This document shows, piece after piece, positions 43,762 to 54,612 of a stretch of DNA of 64,000 bases; positions within the stretch are counted from its first letter, which is position 1; each line of letters begins with the position of its first letter. This DNA comes from Dryocosmus kuriphilus (taxonomy: Eukaryota > Arthropoda > Insecta > Hymenoptera > Cynipidae), in assembly GCA_038277395.1 (NCBI GenBank), contig CM076195.1:24452327-24516326 (forward strand). Direction: 5' to 3'. Under the pieces are notes generated by a model, which saw only the letters and a program-made list of their open reading frames with translations, ran no database searches and was not told the origin of the DNA. The translations under genes and the position numbers were made by a program.

Positions 43762-45430
43762 TCATATCCGTGACGTTGTGTATATTCTGTTTTGTAGAGT
43801 TGATTTTATTTTTTTTTTACACGTATTTGTTAAAGTTTTTCGTATACAGTATAATATTTTTAATAATATTAATAATGTTATTCCAACAGAGGTTTCAATA
43901 ATGGTATGATTTTTCTTTTTGTAATAATATTGTTGCTGTTCAAAGTCTAACAATTTTTCTTCGATTTTGGTTAAAGTTTCTCCCTTTTGTAATTCTTTCC
44001 AATTTTCTGCCGGTTGACTTTGTAAAATTTGATCTTTTATTGTTAGAAGTTTCGGAAAATTTGCTATAGCTGGAGATATATTGGTTAAATTTAGGGAAAT
44101 ATATGGTTCATATATATATTCTTCGGTTTTGCTTGTTAATGTTATCCCAGTTAGTGTTACTGTGCTTGATTTTGCTGTGCATCCATTTCCTAATCGTATT
44201 ATTCCTGCTCCAAATATGTGTCGTCTTTCAGTATTTTTGTTTGGACAGTTGATACTGATGAGTTGATTTTGACTTGTTGAATATAAACAAGCTTGGAGTG
44301 AAGGTATCTGAGTCCAGAGTGCTTCGTTATATAGGTTAACTCTTACATCGCAATTTAAAAAGGATTTTATAGATGGTTTTATCAACAATTGGATTTCACA
44401 ATCTGAACTGGTTTCCGTTGTGTATATTGGTTGATTGGAGTCGCAATTGATATTTAGTTTTATCTAGAAGAGGTATGTCAATAGACAACAATAATCTTTC
44501 ATAATGATAGGCTGTCTGCCTTTCCTATTTCGTGCAGAGTCTCTGCTTTAGCATGCACATTGGAATAGAAAACTCTTGAGCACCTGCGTCGTTGTGGATA
44601 TGGGTGATAATTTCTTCAAGTTAATTATTTGTAATCAATTTTGGATGTATTTTTCTCTGCCTGGCGCTTGTAACTATATCAATAAAATGCAATATTGTTT
44701 CCAATAAATGAGAAAAATTTTCTTCCGTATGTGCTGTCCATTGTCTCAGATAATTTTGATACAACAGGACATTTATTGCCTTTTCTTGTATTTGAGAATT
44801 CTTCATAGTATTATTTAGTAAACTTTGTATTTGTTTGATTTTAGATGTTCTCAAATTTGTTTTGCCTGTAATAAATCTCATTGATAGAATTTCAATATTC
44901 TTCACCATCTTCTGAAGTCATAAGTCCAACTACCGGTCCTAATACAGAGCCTATAAATCCTAACATTAACACTCTGCGTTTTTGCATAGTCCTGGGTTGT
45001 GTTTTAGTTTCAGGTTTGTAGATTTTAATTTCTGAAAGTAACCATTGTAGGTTGCTGTATTTTTTTATTTTGATTTTTTAAAAAATTTTGTTGCTAAAGT
45101 GTCCAATTTTACTTCGTGACGACAGACCTCCATGTTTAACTTCTGGAGACAGGTTCTATACTTGTCTTGGATGTTGTTTTGGAATTCCTCAAAATTGAGA
45201 TGTTGGCTGAAATTTCCGATGTCCAAAAATATGAAAATCCTCCAATAAGTTTCAGTGAGTCGTAGGAGTTACAATTTTTCATAAAAATATTCCTGAATTC
45301 ATTTTTAAGGGCTGAATTTCGTACTACGATGCTCTTCTTAGGACCATAGGGAGTAAAAGAAATAAAATCCACTTCCATGCTGGTAAACTGATCTGCTTCA
45401 TCTGTACATTGAAAACTATTTTAGAAATGG
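43762..45430 (-). pseudogene. Envelope glycoprotein remnant of the LTR retroelement
   Basis: Three minus-strand pieces follow in order. 45378-45136 is N-terminal-side sequence. About 45000-44890 has a basic QKRR-type cleavage-like site followed by a hydrophobic Gly/Leu/Val-rich fusion-peptide-like stretch, then a stop. 44908-44621 is a helical, heptad-like segment. 44388-43762 (208 aa) has several Cys, potential N-glycosylation sites and, near residues 162-182, one hydrophobic transmembrane segment followed by a Lys/Arg-rich tail. This layout (surface part, cleavage site, fusion peptide, helices, membrane anchor) is that of insect errantivirus-type Env. Stops and frameshifts separate the pieces, so no intact Env is encoded. 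Confidence 0.72.
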
Positions 45431-45739
45431 TTTTAAATATTTTGATAGCATTTCAGAAAGAGCAAAAGTAGAAGGCAACCGCCAAATCCTCTTCCTTCCT
45501 TTTCAAATATTTTATTCTTTTCCTTTATTTTTCTTTTCGTCTCTCTTAGAAAGGCATTTTATTTCAATTGATACAAGGATATACGTTTATATATGATAAT
45601 TTTATACAATCTAGACTTATACACAATTTAGATTATAATGACCCTTTAAAATGTAATTATATAAAATACATGGTGGATTTGAGATTCTTGTCACCCTCAA
45701 TCCCTCTTAATTTTCGACATCCTGTTTTCGAAGGCGTTT

Positions 45740-46212
45740 ACAATTTTTTAGGACGTGTCCCCTCAAATAACAATGCTCACAACAATTCCCTCATTTGTAC
45801 AATTTTATAAGTACTTTAGAGTCGTTGTCTAGACAGATAACACACGTGTTCTCTTTGTTATTTTCAGCATATCTTTCTTCACTAAAGAAATAAACCTCCT
45901 CAAGCTCTTGCAGGATTTTTCTGGCTGCAGAATGCTTTGCCGCTTTGATTTTTGATTCATTATTGCTATATTGTATAAATATATTTCCACGCTTTTCATC
46001 CTTCGTTACGCATTTCACCACGAAGCTCCTGTTATGTGGGGGGCCTATGACTCTATGCAGGTGAAAAGCGGCTTTGTTAGGTCGTATTCGGCCGTCAATT
46101 CCTCCAAAGATCCTTTTACGAATTTTAATTCAGTAGTGTTTCCCTCAGGTCGGAGGGTTGAAGCAACAACCTCTCCGTTAGGGAGTCTAGCTGTTATTAC
46201 TGAATCTTCCAT
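45740..46212 (-). pseudogene. dsRNA-binding domain protein with RING/zinc-knuckle-like tail
   Basis: ATG at 46212 opens a 55-codon frame (MEDSVITARLPNGEVV onward) that stops at 46045. A +1 shift near 46065 leads into the frame ending at 45791. Across the shift the protein reads as a dsRBD: EELTAEY helix, then VIGPPHNRSFVVKCV strands, then SKIKAAKHSAARKILQELE helix with the Lys and Ala positions that contact dsRNA. After it come CVICLDNDSKVL, a stop (TGA, 45791), and CCEHCYLRGHVLKNC, which fits either the second half of a BIR-type RING or an exact C-x2-C-x4-H-x4-C knuckle. The gene lies between protease/macro-like and envelope sequence on the same strand, so it looks like part of the retroelement. 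One frameshift and one stop make this copy defective. Confidence 0.65.
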
Positions 46213-46251
46213 TATTTCTTTCTGTAATTTGAAATAATTATGTTAGTAAAA

Positions 46252-46850
46252 TTATTCATAAGCAATTTTTAATTTATCAACGTGCTTTTGGAATAATTTG
46301 CCGTCTGTGGTTTGTAGGATTGCCGTGTATAGATTGTATATTCCGATCCTCAAATTTTCTCCTATACGTTTATCGAAACAGTCATGTTGAACGATTACCA
46401 TATAGATTTTATTACGGTCACGAGGGTTTACTGATACCTGATCTATGTTATGAGGGTTTTCTTTGAAGTTCTGAAGGTCAATGCCCCCTTTTCCTACCAA
46501 CACATGTCCTACAGGGATAGTGAGTTTACAATTCGCGGAAAATAATTGTTCGTAATTTTCATTTAAGTCCGTAGATTTTTTCTTTCGACTAGTTATTTTC
46601 GGATATAAATTTAAGTTGGGAGATTCGGTCGATTCTACTTGTAATGTGAGTGATTCGCTAGTGACATGTATTTGTGTGTCGTTACTTGTGGTTGTTTCTA
46701 CTTCAGGTTCGATGGCCAAAGGCCTGGTTCTGTCATTTAATTGTATATGGGTTTTTGGAACTTTTTGTTTCTCAAAAATGTTTGTAAATTTTTTATGTGA
46801 AGTTGAAAACACTGAAGGGACTTTATAGTCTGTTGGACCTTCATGTCAGG
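46252..46850 (-). pseudogene. Pol-downstream ORF of the LTR retroelement
   Basis: The 186-aa minus ORF overlaps the end of the protease ORF in another frame. It contains RDRNKIYMVIVQHDCFDKRI and ENLRIGIYNLYTAIL, and ends GKLFQKHVDKLKIAYE, close to the stop. The middle resembles the macro-like fold seen downstream of pol in some insect retroelements; the end resembles the HV-x-LK close of integrases. I cannot decide between these. RT, RNase H and the integrase core are absent, so a large internal deletion lies between protease and this ORF. Confidence 0.45.
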
Positions 46851-47549
46851 ATTAGGTATAGAAGTTAAAGGTTTTCTTTTTCCGAGTTTAGGTAATTCTA
46901 ATGTTCCTTTATAGTTTACTATATTTTCGCGAGAAATCAGCCATTCTTTATCGACAAACGGAATAGGTTCTTTGGGGTTTGAATGAGTGATTATATGATT
47001 ATGAAAAAATGAAATTTTAACTCTTTCTTGAAGGAGATATTTTCTTCCTAGAATTCTATCCGTACAAACAGGAAAATGTGTCGTTACAACATGAAAAGTC
47101 ACAACAGAACCTCGTAGGTTCAGATTCACTGTGCCTAAAGTGAAAATTTTGTTTCGCGTTAATTTTAAAATCTCGACAGACTCATCCTCCGACACTAATA
47201 GATCTTCGTTTAAAGAATTTAGTTTTATTACATTAAAGTCGGCTCCCGTATCAACTGAAAATGAAGTTTTTGATTTAACAAGATCTGAAGATGAAAATTC
47301 TACAACTGGGGATTCTCGACTAAGTTTGGTGTGGAAGATTTTTCGAGTTTCTTTAAAATTCGTACGCTCGTTTGACGCTCCTGTTTCTCCGTGCCCGTCG
47401 TTGCGTCGAATCGGCGAGCGGAGTTGAAGTTTCCTTATTTTTTTTTTTATTTTATAATTTTCCTTATTCAGTGGAACAGGAGATTGCCAGCGGGGAGGAA
47501 TATCTCCTCCGCGGTAGTAATTGTGATTAGCATATCCTAAATTCTGCAT
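46737..47549 (-). CDS. Retropepsin-type protease ORF of the LTR retroelement
   Basis: A 270-aa minus ORF. Residues 30-80 are basic (nucleocapsid-like). The catalytic segment FSVDTGADFNVIKLNSL has Asp-Thr-Gly-Ala at residues 100-103, and CTDRILGRKYLL gives the second conserved box of retropepsins at about 163-174. The C-terminal part (LELPKLGKRKPLTSIPNP) leads towards pol, but RT does not follow. The ORF follows gag remnants, as usual for gag-pro-pol order. The protease core looks intact, unlike the rest of the element. Confidence 0.8.
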   Translation of the reverse strand: MQNLGYANHNYYRGGDIPPRWQSPVPLNKENYKIKKKIRKLQLRSPIRRNDGHGETGASNERTNFKETRKIFHTKLSRESPVVEFSSSDLVKSKTSFSVDTGADFNVIKLNSLNEDLLVSEDESVEILKLTRNKIFTLGTVNLNLRGSVVTFHVVTTHFPVCTDRILGRKYLLQERVKISFFHNHIITHSNPKEPIPFVDKEWLISRENIVNYKGTLELPKLGKRKPLTSIPNPDMKVQQTIKSLQCFQLHIKNLQTFLRNKKFQKPIYN

Positions 47550-48315
47550 GGGAGCAGCTGGATAGTACGGATAAGGGTTTTACGGCATGTAAGGATGCTA
47601 ATAATGCGGTATATAACTATGCGCAGAGTGAGAAAATTCGGAAGAGTAATGGCGTTTTATTGATTCATTTTGATCGTGTTTTACATCAGAAACTTTATAG
47701 GAATCTGGGGACATTGCAAATCGCACATGAGGACTAGGGCTTCGATCTCGCATTCCTGAGTACCTAGGTTGAGAGTATCTCGATTCACGGTAATTACTTA
47801 CTAGTGTTACTAGTGCTACTTTGAACGCGGCTTCTAAATCTTCTGGATTTCGTGCTTCTACTAGTCATGAAATATTATCAGGCAGACCGCGTTTGAAAGC
47901 TTCTAACGCGCAATCGTTTAGGGGGGCTAGTAATTGACATTTTCATCCCAATTCATCCTAATAATCGAAATTTCATGTATATACCATGAATAAGATTTAC
48001 GAGGAAGAAACGTTGCTTTAGGTGTTTTATCAAGTCATTTATGCTAGCAAAAGTCTTTCTCTGAGTACTGTCTCTCGCAACACCTTTTAGTCTGGCTAAA
48101 ATCGCTTTTATATATTGTTTTTCACAATCGGGTGGTACACTTGATTCCCCGTTTACAATATCTTGAACAAAATCCCTAACAGGCATATTTTTTCCGTCGT
48201 AACTGGGAATGTTCATTACTCCCTGTTGTATGGCAAAACATTCCGCCATAGAGGTGATCATTGCGTCACTGAGAGTGTGTGCAACATTGCCTCCGAAGTT
48301 GCTTTCGTTAGGCAT
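47550..48315 (-). pseudogene. Gag remnant of the LTR retroelement
   Basis: The first ORF (48315-47953, 120 aa) contains MNIPSYDGKNMPVRDFVQDI and LKGVARDSTQRKTF, typical of capsid openings in errantivirus-type Gag. After a frameshift the minus strand continues with LLAPLNDCALEAFKRGLPDN and a Ser/Tyr/Pro-rich tail with stops near 47620-47580. The start at 48315 (ATG) is the first in frame and follows the untranslated leader. Confidence 0.75.
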
Positions 48316-50198
48316 TTTAGTTATATATTTTATTAGTTTTGTAGATAAATTTAGTGATTACACGAGAAACTCAGAGATGGAAAATCCTAATTGTGTCAAA
48401 AACGACCTTCCGACGATTCCAGAGATAACTATAGGAAACTGCGATGGAATTACGTTAAACTCAATGGTTTTATTCAAAACTGAGATTTTTATAACACCGA
48501 TCATTGAAACTTTGGCTTTCTGATAAACGCAATATATGACGTGCGCCGAAGAAAGGGGGCTTACTCTAAAAAGTGAGCTTTTTTAGGGCGAGCGATCGAA
48601 GTCGACCCGATAGACGCGACGCTTAGGAGAGAGGAAAGAATCACGAAATCTTCCCTCTCCACTTACCACTAAATTCTCACGCATAGAGCGGCGCCGCTCC
48701 ACCGTGGACGGGGTATCGATGAGACGCCGAGATGTAGTGGTGAGTGGTGAGAGGTGTTTCACGGGATCTCGAGCTCTCGAGCGAAAGTCTGATTTCTTGG
48801 GTACCTAAAAACTCAATTATTAACAATAATAACGCTCGGAAATTTTTTTTGATGGTTTCATTAAAAAAAGCAATTCAAAAACTATCGAAAGGTGTAAAAA
48901 CCTCGATTAAAATTTTTTTTAGAGTAAGCCCTCTTTCTTCAGCACACGTCACATATATGGAATGATTCGCGTCAACAAAATGCGAGAGCTTAATTAATTG
49001 AATCAAATTACTGTTCAAAGTTGGATCGTACACGAAATCATCAACTTTACTTTTGAAGTAATCTGTATGTATTGAAACTATTGTTTTCGAGCGTTATGTA
49101 ACTATAAAGTTCTCGAAATATTGAAACATAAACCTTTTGATACTCAAATTTATAAAGTGATTCTGTCTGTTACATGAGTCAACGATTGACTTCTATTCGT
49201 GTTAAAAGTGGAGCGCCGCTTTACTAGCGTGAATCACGTTCCACTGGAAACATACGGTGTCCTTGTCAAGAATTCGATGCGCAGACTACCTGGTTAGTCG
49301 CGCTGCAGATTGACGCTTGATTCTGGATTTAGAACTGTTGGGACTTTGAATTGAACTTGCTTTCTAGGTTTATGTTTAATGATTTATGTGAAAGACTTTC
49401 GTATTAGAAGCAATCTTTCATAGGAACACTTATTTCATTAGCATAATTTAGAATTTATTGATGTGAAATGAACGTGAGTTGGTTTGAGAAAAGAAATGAC
49501 ACACGAGAGTATTTCAAAACTCGTCTTTAAATAGTGCAAGCCGCGCTTGTTTAGAATGAGTGAAATCTTTCATATAACAGAGCGATGAACCTGAAGTGTT
49601 ATAAACGAATTTTTTCAGACTCAAGTTCGTTAACTCGTGCAGTTGCTTCAGGAGAGCGTATTAACCTTTCAGTGATAAAATTGAATCTAGTCAGACTTGA
49701 GTACGTTCGTCCGTTTAACTGCTCAGTTCCTTCTCTGACTCTTTGCTGAAACCTAATCTTGTTTAAAGCAAGGTATATGCCTGTCGTACGGTGATTCAAT
49801 GTTTTCAGATTCTTCCTAACGATTCAACGGTTTTACTTTTAGCTTTCGTCGAGTTACAATATGAATTTTTCGTTGTTTGAAATCCTTCACTTGTACAATC
49901 TTGCTACAAAGAGTTAATTCAGGATAGATCGTAGGTTTATTGACGATGGTAGGGCTTGCGAGCACGCGAAGTATGCCAATGCCTAAAAGCACCTCGAACT
50001 TTGCTTTACCCCGAAGGTAGCCGTGCAAAGAACCCAAAAAAAACTGTTACTCTCGAGTGCTTGTACAGTTTTCTATCTTAAAAGTACACTGCATTTAAAT
50101 TGTTATGTCAACACTGAATGTAGAATTTTTGTTTTCAAAGTAAATTTTGTAATTTGCAATTACAAAAGTGACATCCCACCGCTGCCACCAAAATCAGT
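48316..50198 (-). other. Leader of the LTR retroelement, with a nested MITE
   Basis: The minus strand begins after the 5' LTR with ACTGATTTTGGTGGCAGCGG; TGGTGGCAGCGG is a possible primer-binding site, tRNA not identified. Apart from the MITE at 48538-48952, no coding sequence is recognised. ORFs of 60-75 aa have no motifs. Confidence 0.5.
48538..48952. mobile_element. MITE with inverted repeats of about 36 bp
   Basis: GACGTGCGCCGAAGAAAGGG at 48538 and its near-exact complement ending CACGTC near 48950 extend inward to CTTACTCTAAAAA. ATATAT occurs just outside both ends. The internal part (CTCTCCACTTACCACTA... and TAGTGGTGAGTGGTGAGAG) contains a further inverted repeat. Confidence 0.75.
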
Positions 50199-50465
50199 TG
50201 TTACATCCTGAGTTAAAGGCGATGGTAGAGTGGAAAATGGAAAGTAGAGGAAGCGAGTTTAGCTGACTTAGATCAGGGTGGTAAATCCAGACCAACTATT
50301 TGTTGCGGGACGTTGTCACTGGCAATCCTACGCGGACTGTGTAAGAGCAAAGTTCAAAATGTAAAAAGTGTGATGAGGATATTAATGTAATTTATGCAAG
50401 GAGTGTTTGGTAAAATGTTGTTTATTGTAGAAATGTTAATAATTGTATATAAAAACTTACACTAC

Positions 50466-50662
50466 CTTTCTATTCAGAAAGGGCAATACAGATGATCGTC
50501 GCTTGCGTCTCTATTCCGAAAGAACAGCGAAGAGATTTTTTTACAGAGTTGGTTGTATTATCTTTCAATTCAGAAGGACAATGACAAAGGGTCGTTGCTT
50601 GCGTCTCTATTCCAAAAGAACAGCGAAGAGATTCTTTCACAGAGTTGGTTTGGCTAGAGTGA
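50466..50662. repeat. 98-bp tandem duplication within the LTR
   Basis: TTGCGTCTCTATTCCGAAAG at about 50499 recurs as TTGCGTCTCTATTCCAAAAG 98 bp later. The other LTR has one copy only. Confidence 0.85.
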
Positions 50663-51032
50663 AAGTCCCGGAACCGAAATCAAAGTAACTTTCCTTACAC
50701 TATCGAGCGATACACGAACATAAGACTACAAATCGAATACACTCGTGAGTTCTTGTTCGAATTTATGACAGTTGGTTCTAGCCCGAACTAGACTCTACGA
50801 TGACCGAACTAGCCACGATCAAAGGGACTTTATTTACTATGTGTAGTTATGCTTGCAACTTGACGCTATTTGACTGATTTCAGAGGACTACATTCACAAG
50901 ATAAAATACTTAGATAGTTGACTACTTTTACTTGCTACCTGATGTTATTTAACTGATTTCAGAGGGCGACGTGTACAGAGCAACCGCACGGAACGTAAAG
51001 ACGAGTCTGAGGGGAAACTGGGGATTTATATA

Positions 51033-51309
51033 CAGTGGGACCTCTTTCGTGTCGCATATTTGGGGACCGGGAACCTCGCTTGTGTCTCAAACTTCCCTTC
51101 CGGTCATTTCAGGGGCGTACTTAGGTAGTACATATCACTGTTATGTACTAGACATGACTAGGCACCGATAGGAACAGCACTGGATTGTGGTGCGAGCGCA
51201 ACTTTTTGACGTAATTTCCACGTCACGAGCGAGGTTTTGAGGGGTCACGTGACCACGACACGAAGGCGAAAGCGACACGAATGAGTGCGACACGAACGAG
51301 GTCCCACTG
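51033..51309. mobile_element. 277-bp MITE with TA duplication, Tc1/mariner or pogo type
   Basis: CAGTGGGACCTCTTTCGTGT at the left and GAACGAGGTCCCACTG at the right are inverted termini. TA flanks both sides. The other LTR shows the empty site, TTTATATAGTCCCGAG. Confidence 0.9.
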
Positions 51310-52272
51310 TACTCCCGAGCTTACTTTGTAAAGATAGGGGTTCATGCTCAAAGTCACGTACGCCTCGCAAACTGCACATCAGCATGTACGGTTGCAGAAT
51401 TGTACCCTAGCACGTTTCTTTTGTCTAAGATTCACAATTTCTTCCTCTAGTATTTATAATCATTATGGTAACATTATCCTTGTTATTAAGAACGGGACCA
51501 TGAGCATATACCATTAATCATGCTTGTTCTGGACTTGTGAAGACTTGTCATACTGTGCTTATGCTTACGAAGTTATGCATTAGCATATTTTGTAGTTAAT
51601 TTCGGTGAATTCATCTTTGCTACTCAGAAAATCATCATGAATTTACATTATAAGTCATTTATATATAACACTCCTCAAAACATGTTGTCATTCTGCGCTT
51701 ATGCTTACGAAGTTATGCATCAGTTAATTTCGGTGAATTCATCTTTGCTACTTAGAAAGGCATCATGAATTTATATCACAAGCCACGCATGCACAAGACT
51801 AGTCGAGACTTGTCGAGTCTTGTCATTCTACATGTGCGCTTGGATGCTCTCGAATGACGGATCAAATGGATTTGTACTTTTGCTGATACCACACAATTCT
51901 ACATAGCTTCAGTATGTTCTTGGTATAAGTTGATAAATATAGTGAACTAAGTGCCTCTGATAATGACAGAGGGTTATGAATGAAATATTGATTGATTATT
52001 GATTGATCATTGATTGACCATTGATTGATCAACGGTGAATTTATTCTTTGAGATCCCTCTTAACTTGTTCTTTTGAATATTAAACTTATAGTTATAGATT
52101 TCTACTTTTCGATATTCTGATAGTTTCTTATTTATCGAAGCTTTATAATTACTTATCTTATACCTTAACTTTACTCCGTATATCTAATGGATGCGATGAT
52201 ACAAGTTATGAAAGGCGTTTACCTTAAGTTTTCTCTACATATGATAATGCGCTTTATTTATCTTGGGCTTCA

Positions 52273-53943
52273 CCGTTCTCTCCTATCTCTTTCAATCCCC
52301 ACCTCTCTATCTCATTCTAGCTCGTGTCTATCTCCGCCTACCTCTTTCTATCTCCATATCAAGCCACATCTAAATCTACCTCTTTGAATCTCCTCTTTTC
52401 TATCTCTTTATATCTCTTGTCTATCTCCGCCTATCTCTTTCTATCTCCGTGTCAATCACCGTACTCTCCTATCTCTTTCAATCCCCACTTCTCTATCTCT
52501 TTCTATCTCTTGCTTATTTCTGTCTATCCCTTTTTATCTCCTTGTCAATCACCGTACTCTTTCATGTCTTCCAATCCCCACTTCTCTATCTCTTTCTATC
52601 TTTTGTCTATCTCCGCCTATCTCTTTTTATCTCTGTGTTGTTCTCTTTTACCTCTTTCAATCCTCGCTTCTCTATCCCTTTCTATCTCTCGCTTATTCCT
52701 ATATATCTCTTTCTATCTCCTTATCAATCACAACTCGCTCCTATCTCTTTTAATCCCTACTTCTTTATTCCTTCCTATCTTTCGCCTATTCTTGTCTATC
52801 CCTTTCTATCACCTTCTTAATCCAAATTCGGCTTATCTATTTGAGACTATGGTTCTAGAAGAGTATTATTAGAATAAAATATTAGATGTTATAAGATATA
52901 GATATAGATATAAGATATAAAGATATTATATTATATTTAAGAAGATATAGTTTAGATATAAATTAATACTTTTTGAATATAAGAATATTATTCTGGCATT
53001 TATTTATTATTTACGATTTATATATTATTTACTTTTTTCCTTTTTTATTTATTTATTTACCTCCGAATAGAGTTTCTAGCTAGGCCAGAAGACTGCTTTT
53101 CAAGACTAGCTCTAGATTAGCTCGTTTAGATAGACTATCGTTTAAATATACAAAAACTTTTCACTTCTACTTAGCGCCACAGATAATTTTCTACACGGGG
53201 ATTGCCAAAGAGATAGAAAGTGTTAGACATGCATAAGCAAAGAATAAACTTGGATAGATATGAGTATCGGATAAATGATACGCATTTTTGCCGCAGATTT
53301 TCCAGCGTCCTCCGTTAGCTCAGTCGACTAAGTGTTCGGCAATAAACTCCGTACGTGCATGTTTAGGGTTCGTGTCTTCGTACTTGCGGATTTTTCTGGA
53401 TTATATACATTAGATATAAGATTAGAATATTATGTGTGAGCAAAGTAATGTATTTACAAAATTATTAGGTATGTTTAAAGTATAAAAATTAATAAGTTTA
53501 AAACTCAGGATAGACAAAGGGATAAAAAGAGATTCAAATTTTTTAACAAAAGATAGACAAAGAGATAGAAAGAGATAAGAATTTAAAGAAAGAAAGATAG
53601 CCTTAAGGATAGAAAGAAATACAAATTTCTATCTAGGGAGATAGATTTGGGGATAGACTAGGAGACATAAGGAGATAGATATTACCAGAAATAGGGATAG
53701 ACTGACGGATAGGAAGAGATAGATATTACCAGATAAAGGGATAGACTGAGAGATACGAAGAGATAAATGTTACCAGACACAGGGATAGACTGAGGGATAG
53801 GGAGAGATAGATAATACGGGATAGAAAGTGATAGCGTTTTGGGGATGCAAAATGGATACTTGGAAGAGATAAAAAACGCCTACCTCTTTCTATCTCTAAA
53901 TTTCTATCTCTTTCTATCTCTTTACTTCCAGCAGGGATGGCCA
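52273..53943 (-). repeat. CTATCTC satellite element, right part
   Basis: 52273-52850 is CTATCTCTTT-rich in the same sense as 35179-35600. 52850-53310 is very AT-rich, including GATATA words. 53500-53943 is GATAGAAAGAGAT-rich, the opposite sense, and ends in the mirrored terminus GCAGGGATGGCCA. The 182- and 123-aa ORFs (52324-52872) are low-complexity artefacts. Confidence 0.75.
53314..53395 (+). repeat. tRNA-like sequence (SINE head or relic)
   Basis: CCGTTAGCTCAGTCGACTAA resembles an A box and GGGTTCGTGTC a B box about 45 bases later. The anticodon arm is not convincing. Confidence 0.4.
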
Positions 53944-54612
53944 AGGTTACGGGTTTTACCGGTATGATTTTCGAACATATGCTTTCGACACTATCTTTAC
54001 TTGGATTTTCCAATTTTTTTGACCTTCCAACCTGACCATTGTGCGCTATAGCTGTGACTGAAAATTTTTAGAAATTGTCTAATATTCTGTGATATTATTT
54101 TGTGCCTGATTTTATTTAATTCAGTAATTTGTAATAATAATACTATTATTATTATTACTTGGCCCACCTCCTCCCATAGGTACTCATGACCCGGTACTTC
54201 GCTACTAAACACGGTCGCGAACGCGGCAAGTGCTTAGTAGATACTATACGTTCGTGTCAGATGACGTTTAAAAAATTATTCTTTTGCTCAGGCGTAGAGG
54301 GATACCTTAAGTAAAAGGTGTTATTTTGAATTGAGGAAATTCACAAATGCCACAGATAGATGCTCGAAGAACCCTTGTTTTTTTATACAAACAATGCCCT
54401 CCGCCACACAACATTATTACAGATATTTATCCTCAATTCCTATTAGTAAAAAAAGTTCAAGCGATGCTTAGCCCAGGTGCCAAGGGGATAAAAGCAATCC
54501 TCTTAGGGAGAGTCAAAGGCGCACCTGAGAATGGAAACCAGAGCATTCGTCCAGATTTATAAACCGGCGTCTGAGACAAACGACTCTATACACACACACA
54601 CACATTTATATA
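53944..54612. other. Unassigned sequence
   Basis: Minus ORFs at 54212-53997 and 54013-53726 have no motif I recognise; the latter runs into satellite. A CACACACA tract precedes the TA-flanked element. Confidence 0.4.

Larger units (their letters stand above)
50199..52272 (-). mobile_element. 5' LTR of the envelope-bearing retroelement, truncated
   Basis: Direct homologue of 35601-37527. It starts TGTTACATCCTGAG, lacks the last 240 bp or so (breaking off after TTTATCTTGGGCTT), and joins satellite sequence there. It differs from the other LTR by a 98-bp tandem duplication near 50466-50662 and a 277-bp MITE at 51033-51309. Divergence between LTRs indicates an old insertion. Confidence 0.85.

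Noticed and set aside
44081..44266. Plus-strand ORF opposite the envelope remnant
   Set aside because: Antisense shadow of the minus-strand envelope ORF.
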